A stretch of DNA of 64,000 bases, from NCBI GenBank assembly GCA_033765235.1, contig JANRIG010000023.1, positions 62,001 to 126,000 of the forward strand. Reading direction: 5' to 3'. The stretch's first letter is position 1; each line of letters starts with the position of its first letter. Shown in pieces: positions 43,565-53,338 of the stretch. Under the pieces are notes generated by a model that made no database searches, was not told the DNA's origin, and was given only the letters and a program-made list of their open reading frames with translations. This DNA is from JANRIG01 sp033765235. Lineage in GTDB: Bacteria > Bacteroidota > Bacteroidia > Cytophagales > UBA9547. Both the position numbers and the translations under genes were made by a program.

Positions 43565-44725
43565 TTAATCATTTTCACTCAGGTATTTTCGGGCTTCACG
43601 GTAGGTACTATGTTTGCGAGTGGCATATTTTTTTATTTTTTCATAATATAATGCTGCTGTATCTTTTTTCTTTTCTTTTTCGGCTATTTTGCCCATTTCA
43701 GCCAAAGAATACAGGTAAAAGTTTAGTTTGTGTGCTCCTATGCTTTCACTATAGGCAATACACTTTTTAAAATAATATTTAGCCTTTTCTATATCAGTAT
43801 TTCTATAGTACCACCCCATAAAAAATGTAGCATATCTACCTGTATTTTGCTCATATCCTGTCATGTTGCTGTCTATTCTGTTTATTATTTGATTACATTG
43901 GGTTATGCACTCACTATATATGCCCATGCTGTAGAGTATACGTGCATAAAGTCTGTGAAAGACAGGATTATGTGGGTACATTTCATGTAGCATTTTGGCA
44001 AGTGGCAGTGCTTCTTTGTGTTTATTCTCCTCAAAAATGAGCATTTTTATGTAATAATGTTGCGCCTCTATGCGGGTGTAAAAGGCGTTTTCGGTAGCTG
44101 CCTTGAGCTGTTCCATTCCTTTTTTTTTGTCTCCGTTCGGGAAAAACCACATCACCGGTCGCAAGCCTTTGAAGTTTTCAGGTATCCACTCGGCAAAATA
44201 GTTGTACATGCCTTCACCAAACAAAAACTCAGGGCTCAAAGTGTTGTACTCGCGGCTGAGTTTCAAGTTATCAAGCGCATTTTTGCCCGATAGTGTAGCC
44301 TTTGCCCAGCTCTCACGGTCAGAGTACAGCCTACCTTTGAATGCATAGGCTGCACATCGAAAAAATATGGCTTCGTAGTCTTTTTCATTTCTTCTATACA
44401 TTCGGTCTGCCAGTGTGATCACAGTGTCCATATATTCATAAAATTTATCGTCATATATTCTTACTTCTTCGTTGGGCTGTATGCGCCAAAACATACTGTA
44501 GCCAAGCAAAAAGTAAGGCAGAGGATGCTCGGGGTATATATTTTTGAATATTTTGAATATACTGTCGCACTTATCAAATTGAAAGTTATAGAGCATGTTC
44601 ATGCCTTCGGTAATCTCGTATTGCAGTTGGGGGTCGTTTATTAATACCTTGTGTGTGAAGGTACTGTCTTGTGCCAAAATGCTGCATCCAAGAAATATTA
44701 AAGATAAAGTAATAATTTTTTTCAT
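43565..44725 (-). CDS. Secreted tetratricopeptide-repeat protein
   Basis: A 386-residue protein with a signal peptide ending SILAQ and helical pairs typical of TPR or SEL-like repeats, for example FKIFKNIYPEHPLPYFLLGYSM, EEVRIYDDKFYEYMDTV, HPVFHRLYARILYSMGIYSE and NTDIEKAKYYFKKCIAYSES. It is likely periplasmic and may mediate protein contacts. No partner gene is obvious; the glycosyltransferase gene follows on the same strand 113 bp away. Confidence 0.8.
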   Translation of the reverse strand: MKKIITLSLIFLGCSILAQDSTFTHKVLINDPQLQYEITEGMNMLYNFQFDKCDSIFKIFKNIYPEHPLPYFLLGYSMFWRIQPNEEVRIYDDKFYEYMDTVITLADRMYRRNEKDYEAIFFRCAAYAFKGRLYSDRESWAKATLSGKNALDNLKLSREYNTLSPEFLFGEGMYNYFAEWIPENFKGLRPVMWFFPNGDKKKGMEQLKAATENAFYTRIEAQHYYIKMLIFEENKHKEALPLAKMLHEMYPHNPVFHRLYARILYSMGIYSECITQCNQIINRIDSNMTGYEQNTGRYATFFMGWYYRNTDIEKAKYYFKKCIAYSESIGAHKLNFYLYSLAEMGKIAEKEKKKDTAALYYEKIKKYATRKHSTYREARKYLSEND

Positions 44726-44840
44726 TATAAACCGTTATCAAAATAACTGTAAATCAATTTAAAAAACAAAGTATAATATTAATCGTAAACATTATGTAGG
44801 CGAGTAATATTGCTATATTTGCAAAAAATAATGAACTTGG

Positions 44841-46802
44841 ATGGGAATAATTTTTGAAAGAGAAACATTATCAGACTATTACAGCAGCACAGACAAAGAG
44901 TGGCTGGAGACCAACGGCTTAGGAGGTTGGGCTGCAGGCACCCTCACAGGCACACACACCCGCAGATATCATGCCCTATTGGTAGCAGCACTACACCCGC
45001 CTGTAGGCAGAGTAGTATTACTTTCCAAACTTTCAGAGTCTATCATCAATGGCAGTGGCACCTTTGAGTTGGATAGTAATAACTTTAACGGTGTCATTCA
45101 CCCGCAAGGGTATAAATTTTTATTAAAATATACCCAAGACTTATATCCCGAGTTTGAATATATGGCTGGTGGTGTGCACCTCAAAAAAAGCATTCAAATG
45201 GTATATGGGGAAAATACCACTCTTATAAAATACCAAGTGATAGATGCCCCTGATACATTTACACTCAGGCTAAAGCCATTTGTAGCCTACCGCGACTATC
45301 ATTGGCTAAGCAAAAAAAATGACAGTGTAAGTTGGGCATATAATTTTAGCAAAGGTGTAATAAAAGTGACCCCATATGCAGGTATGCCTGATCTATATCT
45401 GTGTGTGCCCGGTTCAGATTTTCACTATTCGCCTGATTGGTATTTCAACTTTATGTTTAGAAGTGAGCAAGAGAGAGGCATGGAGTTTAAAGAAGATCTA
45501 TTTACCTATGGTGAATATTTGGTAGAGCTCAAAAAAGGTGACGAAATATACTTTACAGCATCGCTCGACGGCAAGCCCAAAGGCAATGTGGCAGAACTAT
45601 TTAATAAACAAACCGCTCGAAAACGAGCACTCATAGAAAATGTATCCGGCGATGCATTTCTTGAAAAACATTTGTCACTTGCTGCAGACCAATTTATAGT
45701 GCAGCGAGGCAAAGATTTGAAAACTATCATTGCAGGTTACCACTGGTTTGCAGACTGGGGGCGCGACACCATGATATCACTACCCGGGCTTTGCTTAGTA
45801 ACCGAGCGATATGAAGATGCAAAAAAAATTATCAAGGCATTTGCCAATGCAGTAGATCAAGGTATGATACCTAATAGGTTCCCTGATGTGGGCGAAATAC
45901 CCGAATACAATACAGTAGATGGTACATTGTGGTTTTTTATTGCCATTTACCAATATTACACGGCTACCAAAGATATATCGTTTGTAAAAAATGAACTTTA
46001 CCCTGTGCTCACAGAGATAGTAAAATGGCATAGCCAAGGTACTCGCTACCATATACATGAAGATACAGACGGATTGCTGGCAGCAGGCGATGCCACCACC
46101 CAACTCACCTGGATGGATGCCAAAGTGGGAGATTGGGTAGTGACCTCCAGACACGGCAAGCCGGTAGAAATAAATGCGCTATGGTACAATGCACTAAAAA
46201 TAATGGAGACTTTTGCGAAAGATTTTGGGCATAAGAGTGATGAAACCGACTACAATAAAAAAAGTACCAAATGCCATACATCGTTTAATCAAAAATTTAT
46301 CAAACCCGACACTAATACACTCTATGATGTAGTGCGCGATGATTTTAAAGACCCTAATATAAGACCTAATCAACTTTTTGCAGTGAGTTTGCCATTTGAG
46401 CTGGTAAATAAAACTATTGCCAAAGCCATAGTGAAAGAGTCAGAAACACATTTGCTCACTACCAGAGGTATGCGAAGCCTGGCACCTAATGCACCTCACT
46501 ATGTAGGAATATACACCGGCGACCAAGTATCCAGAGACGGTGCATATCATCAAGGTACTGTGTGGTCGTGGCCTTTAGGAGCCTATATGGAGGCCAAAAT
46601 AAAAGCAGAAGGCAAAACTGCCATTCCCAAAATAAAAAAAATATTGACACAATTTGAGGCACATCTCAAAGAGGCAGGATTGGGTACTGTGTCAGAAATA
46701 TTTGATGGTGATGAGCCTCACTATCCCAAAGGATGCATAGCACAAGCGTGGGGTGTGGCTGAGCCTTTGCGCATTATCAAGCAATACATGGCAGGCTACT
46801 GA
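44841..46802 (+). CDS. Glycogen debranching enzyme (amylo-alpha-1,6-glucosidase, GDE type)
   Basis: A 653-residue enzyme that trims alpha-1,6 branches in glycogen or related glucans. The N-terminal GDE_N domain begins WLETNGLGGWAAGTLTGT, typical of the family. The alpha/alpha-barrel catalytic part carries GYHWFADWGRDTMISLPGL and GDATTQLTWMDAKVGDW, with acidic residues expected to be catalytic. TATATTTG (44814-44821) 20 bp before the ATG fits a -7 box. The stop is followed after 1 bp by the next ATG, so the two genes are cotranscribed. Confidence 0.93.
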   Translation: MGIIFERETLSDYYSSTDKEWLETNGLGGWAAGTLTGTHTRRYHALLVAALHPPVGRVVLLSKLSESIINGSGTFELDSNNFNGVIHPQGYKFLLKYTQDLYPEFEYMAGGVHLKKSIQMVYGENTTLIKYQVIDAPDTFTLRLKPFVAYRDYHWLSKKNDSVSWAYNFSKGVIKVTPYAGMPDLYLCVPGSDFHYSPDWYFNFMFRSEQERGMEFKEDLFTYGEYLVELKKGDEIYFTASLDGKPKGNVAELFNKQTARKRALIENVSGDAFLEKHLSLAADQFIVQRGKDLKTIIAGYHWFADWGRDTMISLPGLCLVTERYEDAKKIIKAFANAVDQGMIPNRFPDVGEIPEYNTVDGTLWFFIAIYQYYTATKDISFVKNELYPVLTEIVKWHSQGTRYHIHEDTDGLLAAGDATTQLTWMDAKVGDWVVTSRHGKPVEINALWYNALKIMETFAKDFGHKSDETDYNKKSTKCHTSFNQKFIKPDTNTLYDVVRDDFKDPNIRPNQLFAVSLPFELVNKTIAKAIVKESETHLLTTRGMRSLAPNAPHYVGIYTGDQVSRDGAYHQGTVWSWPLGAYMEAKIKAEGKTAIPKIKKILTQFEAHLKEAGLGTVSEIFDGDEPHYPKGCIAQAWGVAEPLRIIKQYMAGY

Positions 46803-46803
46803 T

Positions 46804-47088
46804 ATGAATGACCTTCAAATATTTGACAATGAAATAATGACTATTGCAGATGATAGTCATAGCAAGTCTGACGCTATTGCCAAGATACTATACTTGCTGC
46901 ACCATGATGTACCCGGACTTACACAAATACTCTACCGTATAGATGTGAGTGAAAACAAGATAAATGAAGCATTTGCGCTCCATGAAGACTTATTGATAGC
47001 GGAAAGAATTTATGAACTGATATTGGCACGATTAAAGCAAAAAATAGAATTCAGGCAAAAGTATAGTAAATATCATACAATTACTTGA
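46804..47088 (+). CDS. Small conserved-looking protein, function unknown
   Basis: About 94 residues from ATG 46804, which starts 1 bp after the debranching-enzyme stop. The protein is acidic in front and helical, with ALHEDLLIAERIYELILARLKQKIEFR near its end. There is no signal peptide and no recognised family. Cotranslation with the debranching enzyme suggests an associated role in glycogen metabolism, which is inference. Confidence 0.6.
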   Translation: MNDLQIFDNEIMTIADDSHSKSDAIAKILYLLHHDVPGLTQILYRIDVSENKINEAFALHEDLLIAERIYELILARLKQKIEFRQKYSKYHTIT

Positions 47089-47099
47089 AGTTGAATATG

Positions 47100-50027
47100 T
47101 TACCCTAATATCATCTCTATGTCTTGGGAGGTGAGAGATTTCATAAAACTTTCTTCGGATATGATAAGGTCTGATGCCAACTTTTTTTTGCGCTCTTGCA
47201 ATTTGAGTATTTTTTCTTCCACACTGTTTTTGGTAATGAATTTGTAAATAAATACCGTCTTATCTTGCCCTATGCGGTGCGCCCTGTCTATGGCCTGATG
47301 CTCTACTGCAGGGTTCCACCAAGGGTCAAGGATGAATACAGTGTCAGCAGCTGTGAGGTTGAGGCCTGTACCTCCCGCTTTGAGACTTATCAAAAATACT
47401 TTCAAATTTTCATCAGTTTGAAACTTGTTTACTTCATGCATACGGTTTCTGGTAGCTCCATCAAGGTATGCGTAAGGCACTTGCTTTGCTTGCAGCATAT
47501 CTTCCATGATGGCCAAATGTTTTACAAACTGACTAAAAATCAAAACTTTATGATTGTTTTCAAGGGCTTCGTCTAATAGGTATGATATCTCTTCCATTTT
47601 GCCCGAACCATCTTCATACTCTTTGTAGGCAAGCTTAGGATGGTTGGCAATTTGCCTTAGTTTGGTAAGGCCTTGCAAAAGCATGATTTGCTTATGTTTG
47701 GCTGCCCCGGCTGTATCATCTAATATTTTGTTTCTGAAATATGACTTGGCCTCTTCGTACAATTTTTCTTGTGCCTCATACATGGTGCAGTAGCGTATGG
47801 TCTCTATCTTTTCTGGCAGGTCATGGGCTACTTGTGTTTTTAGCCTTCTTAGCACAAAAGGTTTGATAATAGAATGCAATTTTTTGAGTTTTAGAGCATC
47901 GTTGCGCTTCTCAATTGGGGTCAAAAATTCTTCTTTAAAAAAACTATGGCTGCCCAGCAAGCCGGGGTTTGCAAAGCTTATTTGCGACCATAGGTCTTGG
48001 GTAGAGTTTTCAATGGGTGTGCCTGTAAGGATCAATTTGTGCCCCGAGGAGAGCTCTTTCACAGCTTTGCAGGTGTATGAAGATGGGTTTTTGATAGCTT
48101 GAGACTCATCCAGCACAATGTAGTTGAAATAATATTTTTTTAATATTTCAAGGTCTTGCCGTACCACGCCATATGAGGTGAGCACAATATCATATTCTGC
48201 AAAATATTTTTCACTTTTATCTCTATGCTGCCCTGTGTGAATGAGTAGTTTGAGAGAGGGAGTAAACTTTTTTGACTCTAATTCCCAATTATATATCAGG
48301 GATGTAGGTACTACCAATAGAGAAGTATTATTTGCTGTTTTTAGCGATTGCGATAGCAAAAATGCCAATGTTTGTACAGTTTTGCCAAGTCCCATATCAT
48401 CTGAAAGGCATCCGCCAAATTTGTACTTATTCAAGAAGTGCATCCAGTTGTATCCTGCATGTTGATAAGGACGCAGTGTGCCATGAAAACTTGGAGGCAA
48501 CGGCACTTCTTCAAGTGAGGAAAAATCTCTAAGTTTTTGCAATTTCCTATCCATAGTGATTTTGGCAAGACTTTCCTCCCCTAAGTCATGCACCAATGAC
48601 AGATGGTGTTTTTTGAGCTTGTGGTCATGCTCGGTGCTTTCTGTAAATGCAAATAGTTCAGAATATTTGGTAAACCACTCCTCGGGTATCACAGCTACCT
48701 CACCTGTAGGCAGTTTAAATTCTCTCTGCTTTTTTAATATTAATTTTTTCAGATAATAAAATGGCACCTCATATACGCCAAATTTCACTATAGCCTTTAT
48801 GTCGAACCAGTCAATATTTTCATATATATCAATCTTGATGCTGGAGGCTCCTGTAAAATATTTTTTAGTATCTTTGGTACTTTGCTTAATCACAAATCCA
48901 TTTTTGCTCAAATTATCATAATGCATTGAAATCCAAGAAAATGCTTCCCCTTTGGGCAATGTGAACTTAGCATTTGTAAATGTAAATCCTGTATCAGACA
49001 GCATTTTTTTCCTTTCGTTTTCCCACACATCGTCCCTTTTTATCTTGTAAAAAATATAGCTGGTTTCTGTTTTTTCTACTTTTACAAGAGTAGGGTTTTT
49101 ATTATCAGCTTTGAAACTGTAGTCGCCATATTCAAACTGCAAGTCAAACACTATTTTGCCCTCTTCAGGTTCTTCATCAGTAAGTACCTGACCATCGTCG
49201 AATAGCGACGGAGTAGAATTCACAGTGAGCAATTCTGAAAAAACTATCACTGCACAAGGCACATTTTTATCTATTTTTATATCAAACCCCTTGGCATACA
49301 CATCAAATGAAGCAATGAGTTGAGAGCCGAATTTTTTAAAAAACTCCTCTTCTACTCTGCGGGGCACTTCTATAAATTTTTTGTTGAGAAATGGTTTTAA
49401 TTTATTACCATCTACCTCTTTTTCAAACTGATACAAATGCTCATTTACCAAAAGCCATGCAGGTCTGTTACAAATAATTTTGGCATTCAGGTATTGAAAT
49501 TCTACTTTTTGGTCATTGTGTTTTATGGTTGGGAGATAATGTGTATTAGTCTCATTCCTGTAAAAATGAAACAGTACAGTAGCTTTTTGTTTCTGAATAA
49601 ATATTTCTTTCCAAGTAGGCTCCCCATCTTTGCCCATGATGAAGAGTCGCTTGTCTTCGAGCAATTCTAATATTTGGGTTTTATATATTTCCAAATAGTT
49701 TTCTATCAGGTTTTGCACTTCATCATTGCCTTTGTTTTTGTCATAAATCTTTAAAAAAAATTCATTGGTTTTTAGCTTTCGGTCGCCAAATTTATGATGT
49801 ATGGCATCGGGTTGTATGGCATCTATGAGTTGAATAAGTTTATAATCTTTATCGTCAAGATTTTGGGCAAACTCTGCTGCATTTTTTGAAGATATAGTTT
49901 GGTGTTGTAGTGTGAGCTTACCTGTCTGGCTCAATTGCACCACAAAAGGCTCAAATATGAACCCTACATACTCATGGTCGAGTAGTGCATACACGATTTG
50001 AAAAGGATGAGATGTAGAAACCTTCAT
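47100..50027 (-). CDS. SNF2/RapA-type helicase-like ATPase
   Basis: A Swi2/Snf2 ATPase of about 975 residues. I place the start at ATG 50027 (MKVSTSHPFQIVYALLDHEY), because the 25 residues upstream form a hydrophobic run unlike the family. The N-terminal half is the SNF2-associated region. The motor has Walker A SDDMGLGKTVQT, motif II VLDESQAIKN, LTGTPIENS, and in the second lobe GGTGLNLTAADTVF and DRAHRIGQ. It likely remodels RNA polymerase or other DNA-bound proteins. No restriction-modification or phage-defence neighbours are present, so a housekeeping role is favoured. Confidence 0.92.
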   Translation of the reverse strand: MKVSTSHPFQIVYALLDHEYVGFIFEPFVVQLSQTGKLTLQHQTISSKNAAEFAQNLDDKDYKLIQLIDAIQPDAIHHKFGDRKLKTNEFFLKIYDKNKGNDEVQNLIENYLEIYKTQILELLEDKRLFIMGKDGEPTWKEIFIQKQKATVLFHFYRNETNTHYLPTIKHNDQKVEFQYLNAKIICNRPAWLLVNEHLYQFEKEVDGNKLKPFLNKKFIEVPRRVEEEFFKKFGSQLIASFDVYAKGFDIKIDKNVPCAVIVFSELLTVNSTPSLFDDGQVLTDEEPEEGKIVFDLQFEYGDYSFKADNKNPTLVKVEKTETSYIFYKIKRDDVWENERKKMLSDTGFTFTNAKFTLPKGEAFSWISMHYDNLSKNGFVIKQSTKDTKKYFTGASSIKIDIYENIDWFDIKAIVKFGVYEVPFYYLKKLILKKQREFKLPTGEVAVIPEEWFTKYSELFAFTESTEHDHKLKKHHLSLVHDLGEESLAKITMDRKLQKLRDFSSLEEVPLPPSFHGTLRPYQHAGYNWMHFLNKYKFGGCLSDDMGLGKTVQTLAFLLSQSLKTANNTSLLVVPTSLIYNWELESKKFTPSLKLLIHTGQHRDKSEKYFAEYDIVLTSYGVVRQDLEILKKYYFNYIVLDESQAIKNPSSYTCKAVKELSSGHKLILTGTPIENSTQDLWSQISFANPGLLGSHSFFKEEFLTPIEKRNDALKLKKLHSIIKPFVLRRLKTQVAHDLPEKIETIRYCTMYEAQEKLYEEAKSYFRNKILDDTAGAAKHKQIMLLQGLTKLRQIANHPKLAYKEYEDGSGKMEEISYLLDEALENNHKVLIFSQFVKHLAIMEDMLQAKQVPYAYLDGATRNRMHEVNKFQTDENLKVFLISLKAGGTGLNLTAADTVFILDPWWNPAVEHQAIDRAHRIGQDKTVFIYKFITKNSVEEKILKLQERKKKLASDLIISEESFMKSLTSQDIEMILG

Positions 50028-50143
50028 GAGAAAAAATATTAAAACCAATGCGAAAGGTAGTAAATATTTGAAACAAAAAAATAATTTGCAGTATAAATTC
50101 AATTTTATATTTAATTTCGAAACTTTAACCCCAAATATTTACC

Positions 50144-51544
50144 ATGCAATACGATATCACAGTGATAGGCTCTGGTCCGGGCGGCTATGTAGCAGCTATA
50201 AGATGCGCCCAGTTGGGCATGAAAACAGCACTCATAGAGAAATATAATACTTTTGGAGGCACATGCCTCAATGTAGGTTGTATCCCCTCCAAAGCTCTGC
50301 TCGACTCCTCCGAGCACTATCACAATGCTTTGCACACTTTCAAAACACATGGAATAGACATAAAAGGAGCATCTGTAAATCTTGCTCAAATGATACAGCG
50401 CAAGCGCGATGTAGTAAAGCAAACCTGCGATGGCATTGTATATTTGATGAAAAAAAATAAGATTGATACCTATCAAGGCATAGGTAGCTTTGCCGATAAA
50501 AACACCATAAAAATCACAGATGATAAAGGCAAGGTAACAGAGATAAAAACTGCTAAAACCATCATTGCCACAGGCTCCAAACCCACCACACTTCCTACAG
50601 TACCCATTGACAAAAAGAGAATTATCACCTCTACCGAAGCACTGGAGCTGCAAGAGGTGCCTAAGCATCTTATACTCATAGGTGGTGGTGTGATAGGTCT
50701 GGAACTGGGCTCTGTATATGCCAGATTGGGTGCCAAAGTGACTGTGGTTGAGTTCTTGGACAGTATCATACCTACTATGGATCGTGCGCTGGGCAAAGAA
50801 TTGCAAAAAAGATTGCAAAAATTGGGCTTTGAGTTTCACTACCAACACAAAGTGACCGGAGCATCTGTAAAAGGTAATGAAGTGACAGTGACCGCAGAAG
50901 ACAGCACAGGAACCAAAAAAGAATTTAAAGGCGACTATTGCCTGGTGGCTATAGGTCGCAAACCGTTTACAGAAGGCTTGGAACTTGAAAAAATTGGTAT
51001 AAAACTTGACGAAAGAGGTAAAATTCCTGTAAATGAACACCTTGAAACCTCAGTACCCGGCATATACGCCATAGGCGATGTAATAAAAGGTGCTATGTTG
51101 GCACACAAAGCTGAGGAAGAAGGAGTATATGTAGCCGAAACCATATCAGGGCAAAAACCACACATACACTATCACCTCATACCCGGGGTGGTATATACCT
51201 GGCCCGAAGTAGCAGCAGTGGGCTACACCGAAGAAGAGCTAAAGCGCGACGGCAAAGCATACAAAATAGGAAATTTTCCCTTCAAAGCTCTAGGCCGTGC
51301 ACGTGCCAGTATGGATGTGGATGGTTTTGTAAAAGTATTGGCAGACAAAAATACTGATGAGATACTTGGTGTACATATTATAGGAGCACGCGCTGCCGAC
51401 ATGATAGCTGCCGCTGTGACTGCTATGGAATATAGAGCCTCTGCCGAAGATGTGAGCCGCATGAGCCATGCACACCCTACCTATATGGAGGCTGTGAAAG
51501 AAGCATGCCTTGCTGCTACCGATAATAGGGCAATACACATATGA
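50144..51544 (+). CDS. lpdA: Dihydrolipoyl dehydrogenase
   Basis: The E3 flavoprotein of 2-oxoacid dehydrogenase complexes, which re-oxidises dihydrolipoamide with NAD+. Length 466. FAD motif GSGPGGYVAAIR (9-20), redox disulfide Cys41/Cys46 in GGTCLNVGCIPSK, NAD-binding IGGGVIGLELGSVY, the second FAD motif VPGIYAIGDVIKG, and the C-terminal His-Glu pair in HAHPTYMEAVKEA. E1 and E2 genes are not in the window, so which complex it serves is not known. Confidence 0.97.
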   Translation: MQYDITVIGSGPGGYVAAIRCAQLGMKTALIEKYNTFGGTCLNVGCIPSKALLDSSEHYHNALHTFKTHGIDIKGASVNLAQMIQRKRDVVKQTCDGIVYLMKKNKIDTYQGIGSFADKNTIKITDDKGKVTEIKTAKTIIATGSKPTTLPTVPIDKKRIITSTEALELQEVPKHLILIGGGVIGLELGSVYARLGAKVTVVEFLDSIIPTMDRALGKELQKRLQKLGFEFHYQHKVTGASVKGNEVTVTAEDSTGTKKEFKGDYCLVAIGRKPFTEGLELEKIGIKLDERGKIPVNEHLETSVPGIYAIGDVIKGAMLAHKAEEEGVYVAETISGQKPHIHYHLIPGVVYTWPEVAAVGYTEEELKRDGKAYKIGNFPFKALGRARASMDVDGFVKVLADKNTDEILGVHIIGARAADMIAAAVTAMEYRASAEDVSRMSHAHPTYMEAVKEACLAATDNRAIHI

Positions 51545-51684
51545 TAATTTGTTTTATGATTTTGTCAATGCCTTGTTGGGAATCATTCTCAAAATTATTT
51601 AAGATTGAAAATTTAATATTATGGTTTGCATTTTAGTGAACTTACTTCAAAAGATATAGCTAAATTATTTTATAGTCAATAATA

Positions 51685-52290
51685 ATGGTTAGACATATAC
51701 AAGATAAGTACATCATGCTTGACACAGTGATAGGGTTTTCGGCACCATTCATCTGCTCTCTACTCGGACAGATGATATTTGCTACTGATTATGCAGGTCA
51801 AGTTCCTATTTATAAACCAGAGACCATCGTACTGATTGAGTTTGGACTTTCTTTTTTACTATTGGGTTCTACTGTGATGGGTCTCAAATTAGAAGATGAA
51901 AAAAAAATATTGCCTGCAGCCGGGTTTACAATGCTTGCTATTTCTGCAGGTGTAATGATGTCGTCACTTTTTGAAATTACTCAAGTGTCGTCTGCTGAAA
52001 GTTTTGAGAAATATTATTTTATCACCATAAGCTCCAATTTTTTATACTTTCCTGCAATGTTGCTCATTGCCTTTTATGATGGATTTAAAATATGGATTCG
52101 TTGGCTTGGGTTGATATCTTGCTTGCCTTTGCTTATCTCATCTATACTATTCCTCACACACTACCGTAATTATAGCATGCTGGAAATAATTACAAACTGT
52201 GGCTACTTATTAATGGGACTTGCACAATGTATTTGGGCTATAAATATTTACATTAACTATAAAAAAAAATTGGAAATAACTGAGCAATAA
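51685..52290 (+). CDS. Predicted membrane protein, function unknown
   Basis: A 201-residue protein with about six hydrophobic segments, among them VLIEFGLSFLLLGSTVMGL, FTMLAISAGVMMSSLFEI, FLYFPAMLLIAFYDGF and LGLISCLPLLISSILFL, and a lysine-rich tail. The start may instead be the ATG 10 codons in (51715). I do not recognise the family. It stands between lpdA and rsmH on the same strand, with no shared theme. Confidence 0.7.
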   Translation: MVRHIQDKYIMLDTVIGFSAPFICSLLGQMIFATDYAGQVPIYKPETIVLIEFGLSFLLLGSTVMGLKLEDEKKILPAAGFTMLAISAGVMMSSLFEITQVSSAESFEKYYFITISSNFLYFPAMLLIAFYDGFKIWIRWLGLISCLPLLISSILFLTHYRNYSMLEIITNCGYLLMGLAQCIWAINIYINYKKKLEITEQ

Positions 52291-52382
52291 TGACCCACTC
52301 ACTTGAAGCCATTGTAGTATATAGAGATTTTCAGCTTTACCCATGACATTATAAAATTATTATCATAAAAAAATAAACCTGC

Positions 52383-53285
52383 TTGTACCACTTACCAGTA
52401 TTACTTCATGAGAGCATAGAAGCACTTGACATACAACCACATGGCATATATGCAGACCTTACCTATGGTGGTGGCGGTCATAGCAGTGCCATTATTAATA
52501 AACTTACCACAGGCAAACTCTTTGCCATAGACCAAGATGCAGATGCTGAGGCTAATGCAGCAAAACATTTGAGTCACCCAAATTTCACATTTATAAAATC
52601 TAACTTTGATAATTTTTCAAATTACCTTACCTATTATGGGGCACACCAAGTGGATGGCATATTGGCAGACTTGGGTGTGTCTTCTCACCAGTTCGACACA
52701 GGCAGTAGGGGCTTCTCATTCAGATATGATGGGGTGCTTGATATGCGCATGAACACACATAACACTCTCACAGCCAAATATATAGTGAATAAGTATGATG
52801 AACAAAAACTTACCCATATATTTAAAAATTATGGAGAAATACATAACAGCCTCAGATTGGCACAAGAAATCATAAGGCAACGGGTAAGTGCAGAAATAAA
52901 TACTACTATGGAGCTCCGCTCAATATGTGAAAATGTAGCCCCAAAATATCAGGAATATAAGTATTTGGCACAAGTATTTCAAGCATTGCGTATGGAGGTA
53001 AATGATGAACTTGCAGCTCTTAAAAATATGCTTGAAAAATGCCCCGGGATACTCAAAAAAAACGGCAGGTTGGTAATACTCAGTTATCATTCGCTGGAAG
53101 ACAGGTTAGTAAAAAATTTTTTGCGTTCGGGCAAGTTTGAAGGAGAGGAAGACAAAGACCTCTTTGGCAACTCAAATAAACCGTTTCGTCCCTTGCATGG
53201 CAAAGCTGTTACACCTACTGATACCGAATTAGCTAATAACCCGCGTGCCCGAAGTGCAAAAATGAGGGTAGGAGTAAGGATTTAA
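52383..53285 (+). CDS. rsmH: 16S rRNA (cytosine(1402)-N4)-methyltransferase
   Basis: RsmH (MraW) methylates C1402 in the ribosomal P site using SAM. It has the start YHLPVLLHESIEALDI, the SAM motif YADLTYGGGGHS, GILADLGVSSHQFD with RGFSFRYDGVLDMRM after it, and a C-terminal RPLHGKAVTP/NPRARSAKMRVGVRI. The only start consistent with homology is TTG 52383; an in-frame stop lies 9 bp upstream of it. In most bacteria rsmH begins the division cluster (mraZ, rsmH, ftsL). Here the next gene is on the other strand, so that cluster is broken. Confidence 0.95.
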   Translation: MYHLPVLLHESIEALDIQPHGIYADLTYGGGGHSSAIINKLTTGKLFAIDQDADAEANAAKHLSHPNFTFIKSNFDNFSNYLTYYGAHQVDGILADLGVSSHQFDTGSRGFSFRYDGVLDMRMNTHNTLTAKYIVNKYDEQKLTHIFKNYGEIHNSLRLAQEIIRQRVSAEINTTMELRSICENVAPKYQEYKYLAQVFQALRMEVNDELAALKNMLEKCPGILKKNGRLVILSYHSLEDRLVKNFLRSGKFEGEEDKDLFGNSNKPFRPLHGKAVTPTDTELANNPRARSAKMRVGVRI

Positions 53286-53338
53286 TGTGAGAGTATTAAT
53301 TCAAAATATGAGATCAAATACAAGGATATATTAGTACA

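Noticed and set aside
47100..50027. SNF2 protein as part of an anti-phage defence island
   Set aside because: Its neighbours are glycogen debranching, a small unknown protein and lpdA; no nuclease, methylase, protease or toxin gene is nearby.
50028..50102. Upstream start for the SNF2 helicase
   Set aside because: The added 25 residues are a hydrophobic run that would act as a membrane signal, unlike the family; ATG 50027 matches the usual start.
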